Part shown: piece by piece, positions 31,801-39,600 of the stretch
Position numbering within the stretch: position 1 is the first letter of the stretch
Layout of the letters: each line of letters begins with the position of its first letter
IMG/VR virus record: IMGVR_UViG_3300024288_000002
Location: 1-55,001 of that record
DNA: 55,001 bases
Reading direction: 5' to 3' (one strand)
Source: a virus
Made by a program: the position numbers and the translations under genes
Notes under the pieces: model-generated
Told to the model about the DNA's origin: nothing
Seen by the model: only the letters and a program-made list of their open reading frames with translations
Database searches by the model: none

Positions 31801-34033
31801 TGAACTTGATCCTTCCAACTGCTTCGTAAACGAATGTTCTCCCAAGACGTGACGACAAGATAAGCCCACGCTGCTCGAGAGTCCCGAAGACAATGTCGGC
31901 TTGACGTGCTTCGAGATGGTACCATTGCATCAATCGAGATCGAGTCACGCCAGGATTTCGACGTATACTCTTGAAGATCCGTTGCAGTAGGATCTCGTTG
32001 GCGGAACGTCCAATACCGTTGATGATCTCGGTAGCATAGTCCCTCCAACCTTCTCCGTACTTGATTGCAAGCAACAGGTCCTCTACCTCGACAGTTACAA
32101 TGTCTTGCTGCAATCGCGACGCTGCGATAAGTACAGCAACCTTCAATATGGACTTAGACAACCGGTCGTACACCGGCGTCATGATGTCTGGCTGGTCGTT
32201 ATTTACGCCTGCGTAAAGCAAGGTCGCTTCGAGCCTGTTGTATCTCTGCCAAGCCTCCTGAGTTAGCTCCGCATTCCATCTACCTTCCGAGATATCTACG
32301 GTCTTACCCTTAACGATTACCTCGGTGTTAAAGATGTAGTGGTCGCGAAGCTCTTCCAATTCATCGAGGAGGACTTGACGTCCAGCCAAGTTCTGCTCCG
32401 TTGGAGGTCCCAAAGGCTGTAAGGTACTCACATCCGATTCCGCCGTTAAGAACAAGAACCGCGGGACAAAACCAGATGATACATGATCTAGGGTCAATAA
32501 CGACTGGATTCGCGTCTTGATCCCGCCTGCGAATATCAGGAGGCATGGTTCCCTAACCGTCACCGTTTCACGCTTGAGGACTCTTTTCATGGTCTTGCCG
32601 TCGTACAATTTTGTAAGAGCCTCGGCCATGCCAGCCATGTAGTCCTTGCGCGCCATCGCTTCGATGAGCCCCGAGAACTCGTCGCGCAGAAACATTGATG
32701 GCTTTCCAGGCCGGATTTCTAGTGACTGCATGAGCCCTTCTAGCGAGCCATCTGTTGCCAAGAGGACGTTGTCGTCCACCTCGTCCAGCATGTCCATTGC
32801 TATATCCATAGCAGTCGATTTTCGTGTCAGCGTCGTATCCGCCAGAAGCATGAACCACAAGTTCGGCATAATGGTCCCGAACGAGGTTGGCAAGCGAATC
32901 GTACCAGCAAGAAGTGAACTGAGGATCATAAGGGCGCCGGCTTGGTGGTACGCTACTGCCGCGTCCCCAAGAGTACTGGCCCATTCTATGTACCTTTCGA
33001 CGAATGTTTCGTAGCCATCCAGAGACTTGAGCTCGTCAGGCGTAATGAGGGGGGCTTGCTTTTCTGTCTCAGGTACAAGGATGTTAAGCTTCTCAACCGT
33101 CATAAGGTATGCGCGACAAACTTCTTCCCATAACAGACGTGGGTGCTTGCCATCGCGCTTGTACTTATTGCAGGCTGCGTCTGAAGCTACAACGAACACT
33201 TCTTCTCGGGACAGACCGGCTTCGAAGCAAAGCATCTGAAGCTGCCATAACGGCTTGCTCCATCCACCTTCTTCGTCGTCATTAGGCGGTTGACTATGAA
33301 TGCTAAATACGATTGGGTTGATCGATCTTCGATACCTTTGCAGGATGTCTACTGCAGCTTCGGTGGGAAGCACTTCAGGCATTGGATCATGGTCAAGGGT
33401 GTTGACTCGTGATTCGGCGTAGTCGCTAAAGTCTTCGATGTGGTAGTAAGTCTTTTTCGCCGTTAAGATCTGGACTTCGTACGGTAGTGCATACTTCATG
33501 TTGAACGTTCCAGGCACACGAAGCAGCTGCGTAAGATCCCAGCCACCACTATCAGCACCATCTGGTACGTGGTGGTACGTGATGTTCCTACTTACTTGCT
33601 CGGCCACCGCGGGGGTTACTGCTTTGTCGAAAACCCACAGGGCCTGCCATCTTGCGGGCGACGTTTGGACTATGATCGATGGGGCGACGAGCATAAGTGA
33701 TGGATCACACGCGTCGAGATCAGCCCAAGCCGCTGTACACATCTTGACGTTCTCTTTAACTCTTGCGCTCTTTGTTCCAGGCGCACGTTGGTTAGTCTTA
33801 AGGAGCTGGGGACAGAAGTACACATTTGCCGTTGCCTTGTTTTGGGAGATATGGTGCATCATTCTTGGAAGGTCTTCTGGGTACTTAAAGAACTCTTCCG
33901 TAAAGCCCTTCTTGCCTGTAATGTTTGTTATGTACGCAACGCATACGTATCCATCTGCTTCTGTCCCGAACAGCAGCTTGAAGAACGTTTCCTGTCTTAG
34001 GCGTTGTTCTTCCGGCGAGGCCGGTGTTGCCAT
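31766..34033 (-). CDS. primase-helicase (AEP-like N-terminus, DUF3987-like ATPase)
   Basis: A 755-residue protein. Near residue 105, TAAWADLDACDPS supplies the paired Asp of archaeo-eukaryotic-type primases, followed by IIVQTSPARWQALWVFDKAV and LLRVPGTFNMKY. From about residue 345 the second half resembles DUF3987 ATPases: a Walker A-like LLADTTLTRKSTAMD, FLRDEFSGLIEAMA as Walker B, and LIFAGGIKTRIQSLL. The C-terminal ~90 residues resemble a winged helix (NPGVTRSRLMQWYHLEARQA). It would prime and unwind phage DNA. Confidence 0.85.
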   Translation of the reverse strand: MATPASPEEQRLRQETFFKLLFGTEADGYVCVAYITNITGKKGFTEEFFKYPEDLPRMMHHISQNKATANVYFCPQLLKTNQRAPGTKSARVKENVKMCTAAWADLDACDPSLMLVAPSIIVQTSPARWQALWVFDKAVTPAVAEQVSRNITYHHVPDGADSGGWDLTQLLRVPGTFNMKYALPYEVQILTAKKTYYHIEDFSDYAESRVNTLDHDPMPEVLPTEAAVDILQRYRRSINPIVFSIHSQPPNDDEEGGWSKPLWQLQMLCFEAGLSREEVFVVASDAACNKYKRDGKHPRLLWEEVCRAYLMTVEKLNILVPETEKQAPLITPDELKSLDGYETFVERYIEWASTLGDAAVAYHQAGALMILSSLLAGTIRLPTSFGTIMPNLWFMLLADTTLTRKSTAMDIAMDMLDEVDDNVLLATDGSLEGLMQSLEIRPGKPSMFLRDEFSGLIEAMARKDYMAGMAEALTKLYDGKTMKRVLKRETVTVREPCLLIFAGGIKTRIQSLLTLDHVSSGFVPRFLFLTAESDVSTLQPLGPPTEQNLAGRQVLLDELEELRDHYIFNTEVIVKGKTVDISEGRWNAELTQEAWQRYNRLEATLLYAGVNNDQPDIMTPVYDRLSKSILKVAVLIAASRLQQDIVTVEVEDLLLAIKYGEGWRDYATEIINGIGRSANEILLQRIFKSIRRNPGVTRSRLMQWYHLEARQADIVFGTLEQRGLILSSRLGRTFVYEAVGRIKFNDPKAVSASNR

Positions 34034-34059
34034 TACTCACCTCCTATTCAATTAGTAAG

Positions 34060-34139
34060 GAACGCCAGGAATCGAACTTCCATATGAGCACCCGTTCGGC
34101 CCGGGCCTACTAGGCTAACCTCGCCGATTCCTGGCGTTC
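34060..34139 (-). tRNA. tRNA-like RNA, extended 15-bp helix, atypical
   Basis: GAACGCCAGGAATCG (34060-34074) pairs perfectly with 34125-34139. On the - strand the 3' part contains the tRNA T-arm core GTTCGATTCC, but that sequence is pulled into the long helix. A GCCCG/CGGGT stem with a 7-base loop GGCCGAA lies in the middle, lacking U33. It sits between the DUF669-like and primase-helicase genes and is probably co-transcribed. It is either a decayed tRNA or a tRNA-shaped processing site. Confidence 0.45.
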
Positions 34140-34145
34140 GCCTTC

Positions 34146-34172
34146 TACTGTAACTATAGTTCAGTTACAGTA
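34146..34172 (-). terminator. 10-bp hairpin after DUF669-like gene
   Basis: TACTGTAACT (34146-34155) pairs perfectly with AGTTACAGTA (34163-34172), starting 3 bases after the stop at 34175. There is no U-tract, so partial termination or 3'-end protection is more likely than full termination. Confidence 0.5.
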
Positions 34173-34174
34173 CA

Positions 34175-34729
34175 TTACGACAGCAGAGAGGAACGCGCCC
34201 CCGACTTGGTCTTGGTCGTAGCGGTTCCAGCAGCTGCAGTCCACTGCGCCTCGGCCCAGAAGCCCTTCGGCTCGAACTTCGGCTGGTAGGTCTTGCTCGG
34301 GTCCTGCTTGTCCTTCTGCTCTCCGACGTAGAGGCCGCCGACCATCATGACCTTGCCGATCAAGAAGTCAGGCGAAGGTACGCGCATCCGACCTGAGCTG
34401 ACGGGAAGGCCGAGCGCCTTCATCATGTTCGAGATGGTGTACAACGCCGGGTTGAAGAGCATAGCGTTCGTCCAGCACTTACGGTTGACGAACTGTCCAC
34501 CCTTCTTGTCGGCGACGACGGTGAACTCGATGGCGTAGTATGGCTTGCCAGGGTTCTTGCTTGCCAGGCCGCACTCCCTGAGGTTCACGTCGGTGATCGT
34601 CATCAGGTACTTGCCGGTCGGAAGAGGCTCGATGTCTCGCGACTCGGAAGCTGCTTCCTCTTCCGAGAAATTGACGTACAAGCCGCCATCGTCGTCCATG
34701 TCTTCCATGTAATCGCTGGGATCAGTCAC
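34175..34729 (-). CDS. DUF669-like ssDNA-binding candidate
   Basis: A 184-residue protein. The core LPTGKYLMTITDVNLRECGL, then KPYYAIEFTVVADKKGGQFV and IGKVMMVGGLYVGEQKDKQD, resembles DUF669, an OB-fold-like family that accompanies Sak4-type recombinases in phages and is thought to bind single-stranded DNA. It has an acidic N-terminus (DYMEDMDDDGGL) and a Ser/Thr/Lys tail. It overlaps the end of the ATPase gene. Confidence 0.75.
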   Translation of the reverse strand: MTDPSDYMEDMDDDGGLYVNFSEEEAASESRDIEPLPTGKYLMTITDVNLRECGLASKNPGKPYYAIEFTVVADKKGGQFVNRKCWTNAMLFNPALYTISNMMKALGLPVSSGRMRVPSPDFLIGKVMMVGGLYVGEQKDKQDPSKTYQPKFEPKGFWAEAQWTAAAGTATTKTKSGARSSLLS

Positions 34730-35627
34730 TTGTTACTCCTGGGTTTAGTAGCGCAAGCGCTTCGTCGGTTACTTCCATGTTTGGTTTGGTAGGTTTGGGA
34801 TTTTCGATTTCCATCTTAGCTGCGCTCATGATACCTGTCTGACGGACAATGATGTCGTACAGTTGCTCCATGTCCGGATTTACTAGGACAGGTGGGAGAA
34901 GACCTGATCGGTCCTTTGCAACTGTTGACTCGGTAGCCGCTGACTGCAGGACTCGTACCTGCGTTTCCTCGCCGTCTACAACCACCTCCTTGATGTTGTA
35001 GTACAATACGATGTCCAGGAATGCTGCGACTTCCTGGGCCATCTTCCCGCTGAGTGACGGGAGCTTAATGGGTCGCTTCATCCGATCCATGTCTTCACGT
35101 TCCAACGCCGTGAAGATCACGTTCATTGGAAGGTCACGGAACGCACGAACGAAGCGCCGAGTCTGTTCGAGGTTCTTGCCCCACTCGCGAATGCTTGGGA
35201 CGTCCATGTCGCGCTCGTCGCCCTTGTCGTCCAAGAGCTTCAGCATGATCTCATTCATGTTGAACTTCTGGATCTCTGTCAGGCTGTCAAGAACGACAGT
35301 CGAGAAGCCGTGACCTCCTGCGTAGAGTGCATCGTATACAGCCTGCATCTCTTTCCAGGTCTTGATTCGGACTCGCTCGACGCCAGGGAATTCCTTCCTG
35401 AGAGTCAGCACACCGCCTTCGATGTCGATGTACAGCACTCGACGCATCTCCGGAACTGCGAAGGCTGAACCTGCAAGTCGAGTCTTACCGACACCTGACT
35501 TGCCGTAGATCATCAGGTTGAAGTGAGGAGGTACGTCCGCGACCTTCTCCAGCTTGAGACCTGCAATCGTTCCTGGCGTCAGACTTGTTACTCGGCTGAC
35601 TCCGTCGATCACTCTCGGATGTGTCAT
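34722..35627 (-). CDS. Sak4-like RecA-fold ATPase
   Basis: A 301-residue protein. LMIYGKSGVGKTRLAGSAF is Walker A and FSTVVLDSLTEIQKF Walker B; VIFTALEREDMD and KLPSLSGKMAQEVAAFLDIV are the later motifs of phage AAA_24/Sak4 ATPases. These promote single-strand annealing and recombination-dependent replication with the adjacent ssDNA-binding protein. It is followed by a charged tail. The ribosome site is GAAGGAGAGC. Confidence 0.85.
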   Translation of the reverse strand: MTHPRVIDGVSRVTSLTPGTIAGLKLEKVADVPPHFNLMIYGKSGVGKTRLAGSAFAVPEMRRVLYIDIEGGVLTLRKEFPGVERVRIKTWKEMQAVYDALYAGGHGFSTVVLDSLTEIQKFNMNEIMLKLLDDKGDERDMDVPSIREWGKNLEQTRRFVRAFRDLPMNVIFTALEREDMDRMKRPIKLPSLSGKMAQEVAAFLDIVLYYNIKEVVVDGEETQVRVLQSAATESTVAKDRSGLLPPVLVNPDMEQLYDIIVRQTGIMSAAKMEIENPKPTKPNMEVTDEALALLNPGVTSD

Positions 35628-35665
35628 TGCTCTCCTTCTCTTGCGGTCCTCATCGGTTTGGACCT

Positions 35666-35839
35666 TTAGTTACCGTTCATTGCCTGACAAAACGCTACCC
35701 AGCAGATCATCACTGCGATGACGATGATAGCAACGTTAGCGACGATAGTAGCGTCGCGGCCTGTGTGGGTTACGACATATGCAGTAGCGACGCTGCCAAT
35801 TCCTAGTACACCTGCAACAACTGCCCATACGTGCCTCAT
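35666..35839 (-). CDS. 57-residue two-helix membrane protein
   Basis: MRHVWAVVAGVLGIGSVATA begins one membrane helix and VANVAIIVIAVMICWVAF forms a second, separated by a short polar loop (THTGRDATI). Its ATG overlaps the previous stop (ATGA). Family not recognised; small membrane proteins in this arm could act on the host envelope or superinfection. Confidence 0.65.
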   Translation of the reverse strand: MRHVWAVVAGVLGIGSVATAYVVTHTGRDATIVANVAIIVIAVMICWVAFCQAMNGN

Positions 35840-35943
35840 ACCATCACCACGTCACAGCAACGGCAGACGTAGTAGTTGTGCCCCTTGACATCTTTGCCTG
35901 CGTAGCGTGGCCAGTGGATCCGAAGCTTGCAGATCAGTCTCAT
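35836..35943 (-). CDS. 35-residue Cys-rich mini-protein
   Basis: MRLICKLRIHWPRYAGKDVK then GHNYYVCRCCDVVMV. One Cys near the start and a CRCC cluster near the end suggest metal binding. It is coupled by ATGA to both neighbours. The YVCRCCDVV end resembles the second half of a zinc ribbon. Confidence 0.6.
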   Translation of the reverse strand: MRLICKLRIHWPRYAGKDVKGHNYYVCRCCDVVMV

Positions 35944-36098
35944 TGTTTGCCCTTGATTTCTATTTCGCCGGTACATGAGCCCTTACCATCGAGGTGTTCA
36001 GTGGTTGTGTGACCACATTCGCACACAACAATTATGTCTTCCTCGTTGTCGGTTTTGTACCAGTACTCGAAGCCTGAGCAGTCGCACATGACTATCAT
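35940..36098 (-). CDS. 52-residue zinc-ribbon protein
   Basis: MIVMCDCSGFEYWYKTDNEE, then DIIVVCECGHTTTEHLDG. Paired Cys (CDC, CEC) 20 residues apart are consistent with a zinc ribbon. Its ATG overlaps the stop of the RecB-like nuclease (ATGA) and its own stop overlaps the next start. It may be a nucleic-acid-binding accessory protein of the recombination block. Confidence 0.6.
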   Translation of the reverse strand: MIVMCDCSGFEYWYKTDNEEDIIVVCECGHTTTEHLDGKGSCTGEIEIKGKQ

Positions 36099-37333
36099 CG
36101 TCCGCCCTTGCTCTCGGTGCTCATGGGTTCGATCTCCCAGTAACGACGAATACGCTTTTCATAGTTCGAGAGGAACATATACTCGACGTCCTCGTCTCGA
36201 TTCGTACCAAGGCAAGGTTGGCGGTAAGCGCAAAACGTACATGCAAAGCGTCCGGGAGATGGGTAAACACGAAGGGCCGGATCGATGATGTCCATGGCTT
36301 CGAGCCAGATGTTATATCCCGCATTAGCCAGTTCTGTCGGCGTACGAAGTACCTGCTTCCGACTGAAGAACCTCGGACCTTCATCCTTCAACCACTCCAA
36401 GAAGTTGTCGTACGCTCCCGCTGCGAGACCTTGAGGGTCGCCCTCGCCGATGGTCTCGAGGTAAATGTCGTACGAAGTGTTTTGCGACTTGCTAACGGAG
36501 TACCAACATCCCTTACGCTGGACCTTGTTCGGCTCAGGCTCGATCGGGAATGCCTTCTTGATCTCGTGGTGGATGAACCCAGCGATGTCGAGTCCTAATA
36601 CCCACAGGGCCCAGCAGTACGAAGTGATCTGGTCGTCGAGTAGGATGAACTCGTCGGGAGCGTCGCCCTCTTCCTGTCCGGACAGACGAGCTGCTGTCTT
36701 CCAGTCAACGATCCAAAGGCGCCCATGCTCATCTTCCATCAGGCAGTCGATACGGCCACCATAGGTAACAGGAAGTCCAGGCCATGAAACCTTTTGGCTA
36801 GTGTCTTCAGGATCTGCCTTGAAGTGTGTCATGAAGAGCTTCCAGCACTGGTTGCACTTACACCAAACGACTCGGCCTTCAGGGTTACAAATAGGCACCT
36901 CGAACTCGATCTCTACCTTGATCGGTTTGAGGCGCCATCCGTCTAGCTTCGGACTGACCTTTGAGCAGTGATAGCGTAACATTCCTTCGCCAAGCGCGAC
37001 ACGCTCTTTGAAGTCCTGATCAAGCTCTGGGTCAATCTGTCCGTTATTCAATTGTACGTAGTGGTTCTTCTGCTCGATGCACATGTTCTTAAATGCAAGC
37101 AGAGCTAGTGTCTCGCGAGTCTCAGCGTCTTTGCCCCACATATCCGGGTCGTACCAGGTCTCCATCGCCTTGTGAAAGGCGCTGCCGAACTCTAACGGCT
37201 TGGGAGTTGTCTGAGGGTACCATCTGTCGACGAACAACCAGTGGTGACGTCGACGACATCCTCGGAAGCTGAGACGTTCGCTCGTGTGAATTGAGTGTGA
37301 AAGTTTAGCTTCGATGTAGTCGTTTAGATTCAA
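36095..37333 (-). CDS. RecB/Cas4-like PD-(D/E)XK exonuclease with Fe-S cluster
   Basis: A 412-residue protein. FRGCRRRHHWLFVDRW gives the first cluster Cys, FGSAFHKAMETWY is the conserved His motif, and YGGRIDCLMEDEHGRLWIVDWKTA carries the Asp and DxK catalytic residues. The C-terminal FACTFCAYRQPCL contributes three more Cys for a 4Fe-4S cluster. Such nucleases generate recombinogenic single strands. The start appears to be TTG at 37333 behind GGGGAGGG, with a promoter 30-60 bases upstream. Confidence 0.85.
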   Translation of the reverse strand: MNLNDYIEAKLSHSIHTSERLSFRGCRRRHHWLFVDRWYPQTTPKPLEFGSAFHKAMETWYDPDMWGKDAETRETLALLAFKNMCIEQKNHYVQLNNGQIDPELDQDFKERVALGEGMLRYHCSKVSPKLDGWRLKPIKVEIEFEVPICNPEGRVVWCKCNQCWKLFMTHFKADPEDTSQKVSWPGLPVTYGGRIDCLMEDEHGRLWIVDWKTAARLSGQEEGDAPDEFILLDDQITSYCWALWVLGLDIAGFIHHEIKKAFPIEPEPNKVQRKGCWYSVSKSQNTSYDIYLETIGEGDPQGLAAGAYDNFLEWLKDEGPRFFSRKQVLRTPTELANAGYNIWLEAMDIIDPALRVYPSPGRFACTFCAYRQPCLGTNRDEDVEYMFLSNYEKRIRRYWEIEPMSTESKGGR

Positions 37334-37361
37334 TTTTTAACCCTCCCCTATACTATACTTA

Positions 37362-37392
37362 ATTATACCCTGCACCACGTATTTGACCTCAA
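37362..37392 (-). promoter_or_regulatory. early-type promoter upstream of RecB-like gene
   Basis: On the - strand, TTGAGG (37392-37387), a 19-base spacer and TATAAT (37367-37362). It fits the repeated promoter class of this arm (usually TTGTAG-N19-TATAAT). A hairpin (37397-37440) lies directly upstream, so terminator and promoter adjoin. Confidence 0.7.
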
Positions 37393-37396
37393 GGGG

Positions 37397-37440
37397 CCTC
37401 ACAATCGTCCTACTGAAAGTCTATTAGTCCGATTGTGAGG
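37397..37440 (-). terminator. hairpin ending the secreted-protein module
   Basis: CCTCACAATCG (37397-37407) pairs with CGATTGTGAGG (37430-37440), an 11-bp perfect stem 13 bases after the stop at 37454, followed directly by the next promoter. No U-tract is present. Confidence 0.6.
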
Positions 37441-37453
37441 GACCTTCAGATCA

Positions 37454-37849
37454 CTACTGGTAGACCTTGAACGACGACGATTGGTCGTTGTGGAAGCCGG
37501 TCAGGTTCATCTGTTGACCTGAGCCGACGTAGCCCTGGAACGTACTGTAGTCCGACGTGATACCGCCGAGGCAGTTCGCATCGTAGTACGTGCTGACCTT
37601 CCAGGGTGAAGAGTAGTTGTTCCTGATCGACGAGACCTGATCGTTGAACGGGTAGCCGATGTTCTGGCAGTGACCGAGATAGGCCGTATCCCAGTAGTAC
37701 ATCGTTCCGCCGCCGTTGCTGTCGATCCAAACGCAGAACTTGTTGGACGGGCAGTTGGAGAACGCCGCCGATGCAGGCGAGCCCGTCGCGAGGAGACCTA
37801 CGACGACAACCATCAGTAGGGCTGCCAATAAGGACAAAGCACGTTTCAT
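37454..37849 (-). CDS. secreted peptidase-inhibitor I36-like protein (1)
   Basis: A 131-residue protein. Residues 1-29 form a signal peptide (MKRALSLLAALLMVVVV, then SPASAA). The mature part (NCPSNKFCVWIDSNGGG; SIRNNYSSPWKVSTYYD; the aromatic-rich end SSSFKVYQ) resembles small beta/gamma-crystallin-like secreted proteins of the I36 protease-inhibitor type that are frequent in Streptomyces. Four Cys suggest two disulfides. The start at 37849 overlaps the stop of its paralogue (ATGA). It could protect infected cells or progeny from extracellular proteases, or act at the cell surface in superinfection exclusion; both are inference. Confidence 0.75.
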   Translation of the reverse strand: MKRALSLLAALLMVVVVGLLATGSPASAAFSNCPSNKFCVWIDSNGGGTMYYWDTAYLGHCQNIGYPFNDQVSSIRNNYSSPWKVSTYYDANCLGGITSDYSTFQGYVGSGQQMNLTGFHNDQSSSFKVYQ

Positions 37850-38250
37850 CGTGCGACTCCGATCGTGTAGGTCGAGTACGTCCGATAGGCGGGGGATTGG
37901 GGGAAATACGAGATGTTGCAGGAAGCGCAGATCACGTCGACCGGCTGGATGCTTCCGTTCGTCGAGCAGGCATTGTTGAAGAACAGTACCGATCTGCCAG
38001 ACCCGAGCCGATTGTACACACTGATGTCTCGGTTGTCCCAGTAGCCACCGAGGAAGTTGCACACGAGCTGACCGCCGGAGCCGCTGTACGAGAGTGTCAG
38101 TCGATTGCCTGTTGCACCAGCGCCGTCCCAGATACAGAACAGACCGGCGGGACAGTCGGCCCAAGCTGCAGATGCGGGTTGCACCGCAACCAGCTGAATG
38201 CCGACGAGGAGTAGTAGGGCTGTGGATGCTGCGAGTAGAACCTTTTTCAT
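37846..38250 (-). CDS. secreted peptidase-inhibitor I36-like protein (2)
   Basis: A 134-residue paralogue. It has a signal peptide (MKKVLLAASTALLLLVGIQL, ending QPASAA), then ADCPAGLFCIWDGAGATGNR and LFFNNACSTNGSIQPVDVIC. The CP..LFCIW pattern matches CP..KFCVW of the next gene, but the domains have diverged strongly, with six Cys here. Two diverged secreted paralogues in tandem suggest different targets. Confidence 0.7.
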   Translation of the reverse strand: MKKVLLAASTALLLLVGIQLVAVQPASAAWADCPAGLFCIWDGAGATGNRLTLSYSGSGGQLVCNFLGGYWDNRDISVYNRLGSGRSVLFFNNACSTNGSIQPVDVICASCNISYFPQSPAYRTYSTYTIGVAR

Positions 38251-38294
38251 TTCTCTCCAGGCTAGTTGCGAATTATGGACTTGGCGCGACTTTT

Positions 38295-38417
38295 CTAGGC
38301 CTCACCTCCCTTCAATGCAGCACTCTGCGTCGGTCGATGAGCTGGATGCCCGCCCGTATGTGGATCGCAGGCAGCAAGTGTCAACACTACTGCAACCAAA
38401 ACTATGACCTTCTTCAT
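38295..38417 (-). CDS. 40-residue predicted lipoprotein
   Basis: MKKVIVLVAVVLTLAACDPH shows a short signal with a lipobox LAAC, leaving a mature peptide of about 24 residues (DPHTGGHPAHRPTQ...). Its ATG overlaps the previous stop (ATGA). Very small phage lipoproteins are known superinfection-exclusion factors, which makes that role attractive here next to two secreted proteins. Confidence 0.7.
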   Translation of the reverse strand: MKKVIVLVAVVLTLAACDPHTGGHPAHRPTQSAALKGGEA

Positions 38418-38719
38418 TCCATGTTCTCCAGAACTGTGATGGCTTGCAGTGCTTCGTTCGACAACTTGCGAAGGAAGTCGATTGCGTCCTTCTTCTTGTC
38501 GACATCGATGAGTGGCTCGTCGTCGCGGGACTCTTTCCCCCACAAGTACACACGCCACCAAGTTGTTGTGACTTCCTCATAGACAGGAACGGTTCCGTCT
38601 ACGAGGGGATTCTCGTGCGGCTTCGATCCGGTTTGGAGTGTCTCGCGTTCCGTTTCAGTTCCGACTTTGAGTTGAAAGTGTCCGTCAATCTCGGTTAGGT
38701 TTTCTTGAATAAGTGTCAT
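38414..38719 (-). CDS. unknown protein upstream of lipoprotein gene
   Basis: A 101-residue mixed alpha/beta protein (ENLTEIDGHFQLKVGTETER; TTTWWRVYLWGKESRDDEPL) with a helical end (DAIDFLRKLSNEALQAITVL). It has no signal peptide, is coupled to the lipoprotein gene, and overlaps the gene before it. Function not recognised. Confidence 0.55.
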   Translation of the reverse strand: MTLIQENLTEIDGHFQLKVGTETERETLQTGSKPHENPLVDGTVPVYEEVTTTWWRVYLWGKESRDDEPLIDVDKKKDAIDFLRKLSNEALQAITVLENME

Positions 38720-38898
38720 GACTTAACCGACTCCGAGTCCGTTGCCTTGGCGTATGCAGCCAGGTCGATTGGGTGCCGAAGGGCCATCTCCAGCTCCTCG
38801 GTGAGCCTCTCGACACGACGCTCGGCACGTGCCAGCCGCCTGAATGCATCGATAGCCAGTTCTGTGTTAACGTCCATGTTCACCTGCACCTTTCGCAT
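38716..38898 (-). CDS. small coiled-coil protein
   Basis: A 60-residue protein. NTELAIDAFRRLARAERRVE and RLTEELEMALRHPIDLAA predict one long amphipathic helix. Start at 38898, or at an internal ATG at 38877 preceded by AGGTGA. It overlaps the zinc-ribbon gene before it. Confidence 0.55.
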   Translation of the reverse strand: MRKVQVNMDVNTELAIDAFRRLARAERRVERLTEELEMALRHPIDLAAYAKATDSESVKS

Positions 38899-39044
38899 CT
38901 GTTCCTTACGAACCCTTTTGCGACCGCGTTTTTACGTGCCAGGTAAGCTTGTTCATTTCTCGGAGCAGTATGTCCGCATTTACAACGAACCTCGTACCAA
39001 ACACGGTCCCATGACTTTGGATCTACATAACTTGTTGCGAACAT
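38880..39044 (-). CDS. 54-residue zinc-ribbon protein
   Basis: MFATSYVDPKSWDRVWYEVR then CKCGHTAPRNEQAYLAR, ending NRCERCR. Two CxxC-like pairs (CKC, CERC) flank a basic helix, a typical small zinc ribbon. GGTAGGA precedes the ATG. It overlaps the next gene by 19 bases in another frame. It adds to a series of zinc-ribbon mini-proteins in this arm. Confidence 0.6.
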   Translation of the reverse strand: MFATSYVDPKSWDRVWYEVRCKCGHTAPRNEQAYLARKNAVAKGFVRNRCERCR

Positions 39045-39056
39045 TCCTACCACCCG

Positions 39057-39067
39057 CCCTGTGGGTG
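39057..39067. promoter_or_regulatory. CGCCCTGTGGG element
   Basis: One of the recurring intergenic copies, located 23 bases after the stop at 39090; flanked by CACCC and GGGTG that can pair (5 bp). Confidence 0.4.
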
Positions 39068-39089
39068 TTTGTTTAGCAGAAGCACGTAC

Positions 39090-39278
39090 TTAACTCTTTG
39101 CTTGCCCAATGGACTTCAGTTGGTCCGGGCGAAGCTTGTTGCTGGGTCGATGTCCCGAAGCACTCTCCGGACATTTCTGATTGAGCGTCTCAGTGGCTTG
39201 CCACTTCTCCCCACGCCACTTAATGGATGTACCACAATGCTTACAAACCCTCAGGTTTCCAGGAGCCTGTCCTTCCAT
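39090..39278 (-). CDS. 62-residue zinc-finger-like protein
   Basis: MEGQAPGNLRVCKHCGTSIK then WRGEKWQATETLNQKCPESA, and a basic tail. CKHC plus a later Cys and His suggest zinc binding. Start at ATG 39278 is supported by GGAGGGCC upstream, inside the end of the gene at 39241. Function unknown. Confidence 0.55.
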   Translation of the reverse strand: MEGQAPGNLRVCKHCGTSIKWRGEKWQATETLNQKCPESASGHRPSNKLRPDQLKSIGQAKS

Positions 39279-39600
39279 ACTTCGGCCCTCCTTCCACAAC
39301 ACCAAGGAACATGTTACGTTCCTGTGGTGGGATATCGGCCGGATCGAGAAGGTTCCGAGGATGCTGCCACTGACCTTTTCGAGGCTTCCCACAGGCTGCG
39401 TGAATCCACCAGCCCCACTTGACGCCTCGAACGCTTTTCGGCTCTTTGGCTACTGATGGGCATCCACAGAACTGTGAAGGCTTCTTGAAGATGCCCTTCA
39501 CCCTGATGGTCTGGGTAGGCTCTTCAGTAACGGTCTGCATTGTGCCTGCAAATGCATCGGCGTCTTCATCGCTGTCGAACTCGAGTAGGACGTACTTCAC
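39241..39600 (-). CDS. unknown protein with Cys motif
   Basis: A 119-residue protein. It starts MKYVLLEFDSDEDADAFAGT, a small ferredoxin-like strand-helix pattern, followed by FCGCPSVAKEPKSVRGVKWG and IHAACGKPRKGQWQHPRNLL. Clustered Cys suggest metal binding. It is coupled to both neighbours. Confidence 0.55.
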   Translation of the reverse strand: MKYVLLEFDSDEDADAFAGTMQTVTEEPTQTIRVKGIFKKPSQFCGCPSVAKEPKSVRGVKWGWWIHAACGKPRKGQWQHPRNLLDPADIPPQERNMFLGVVEGGPKYGRTGSWKPEGL

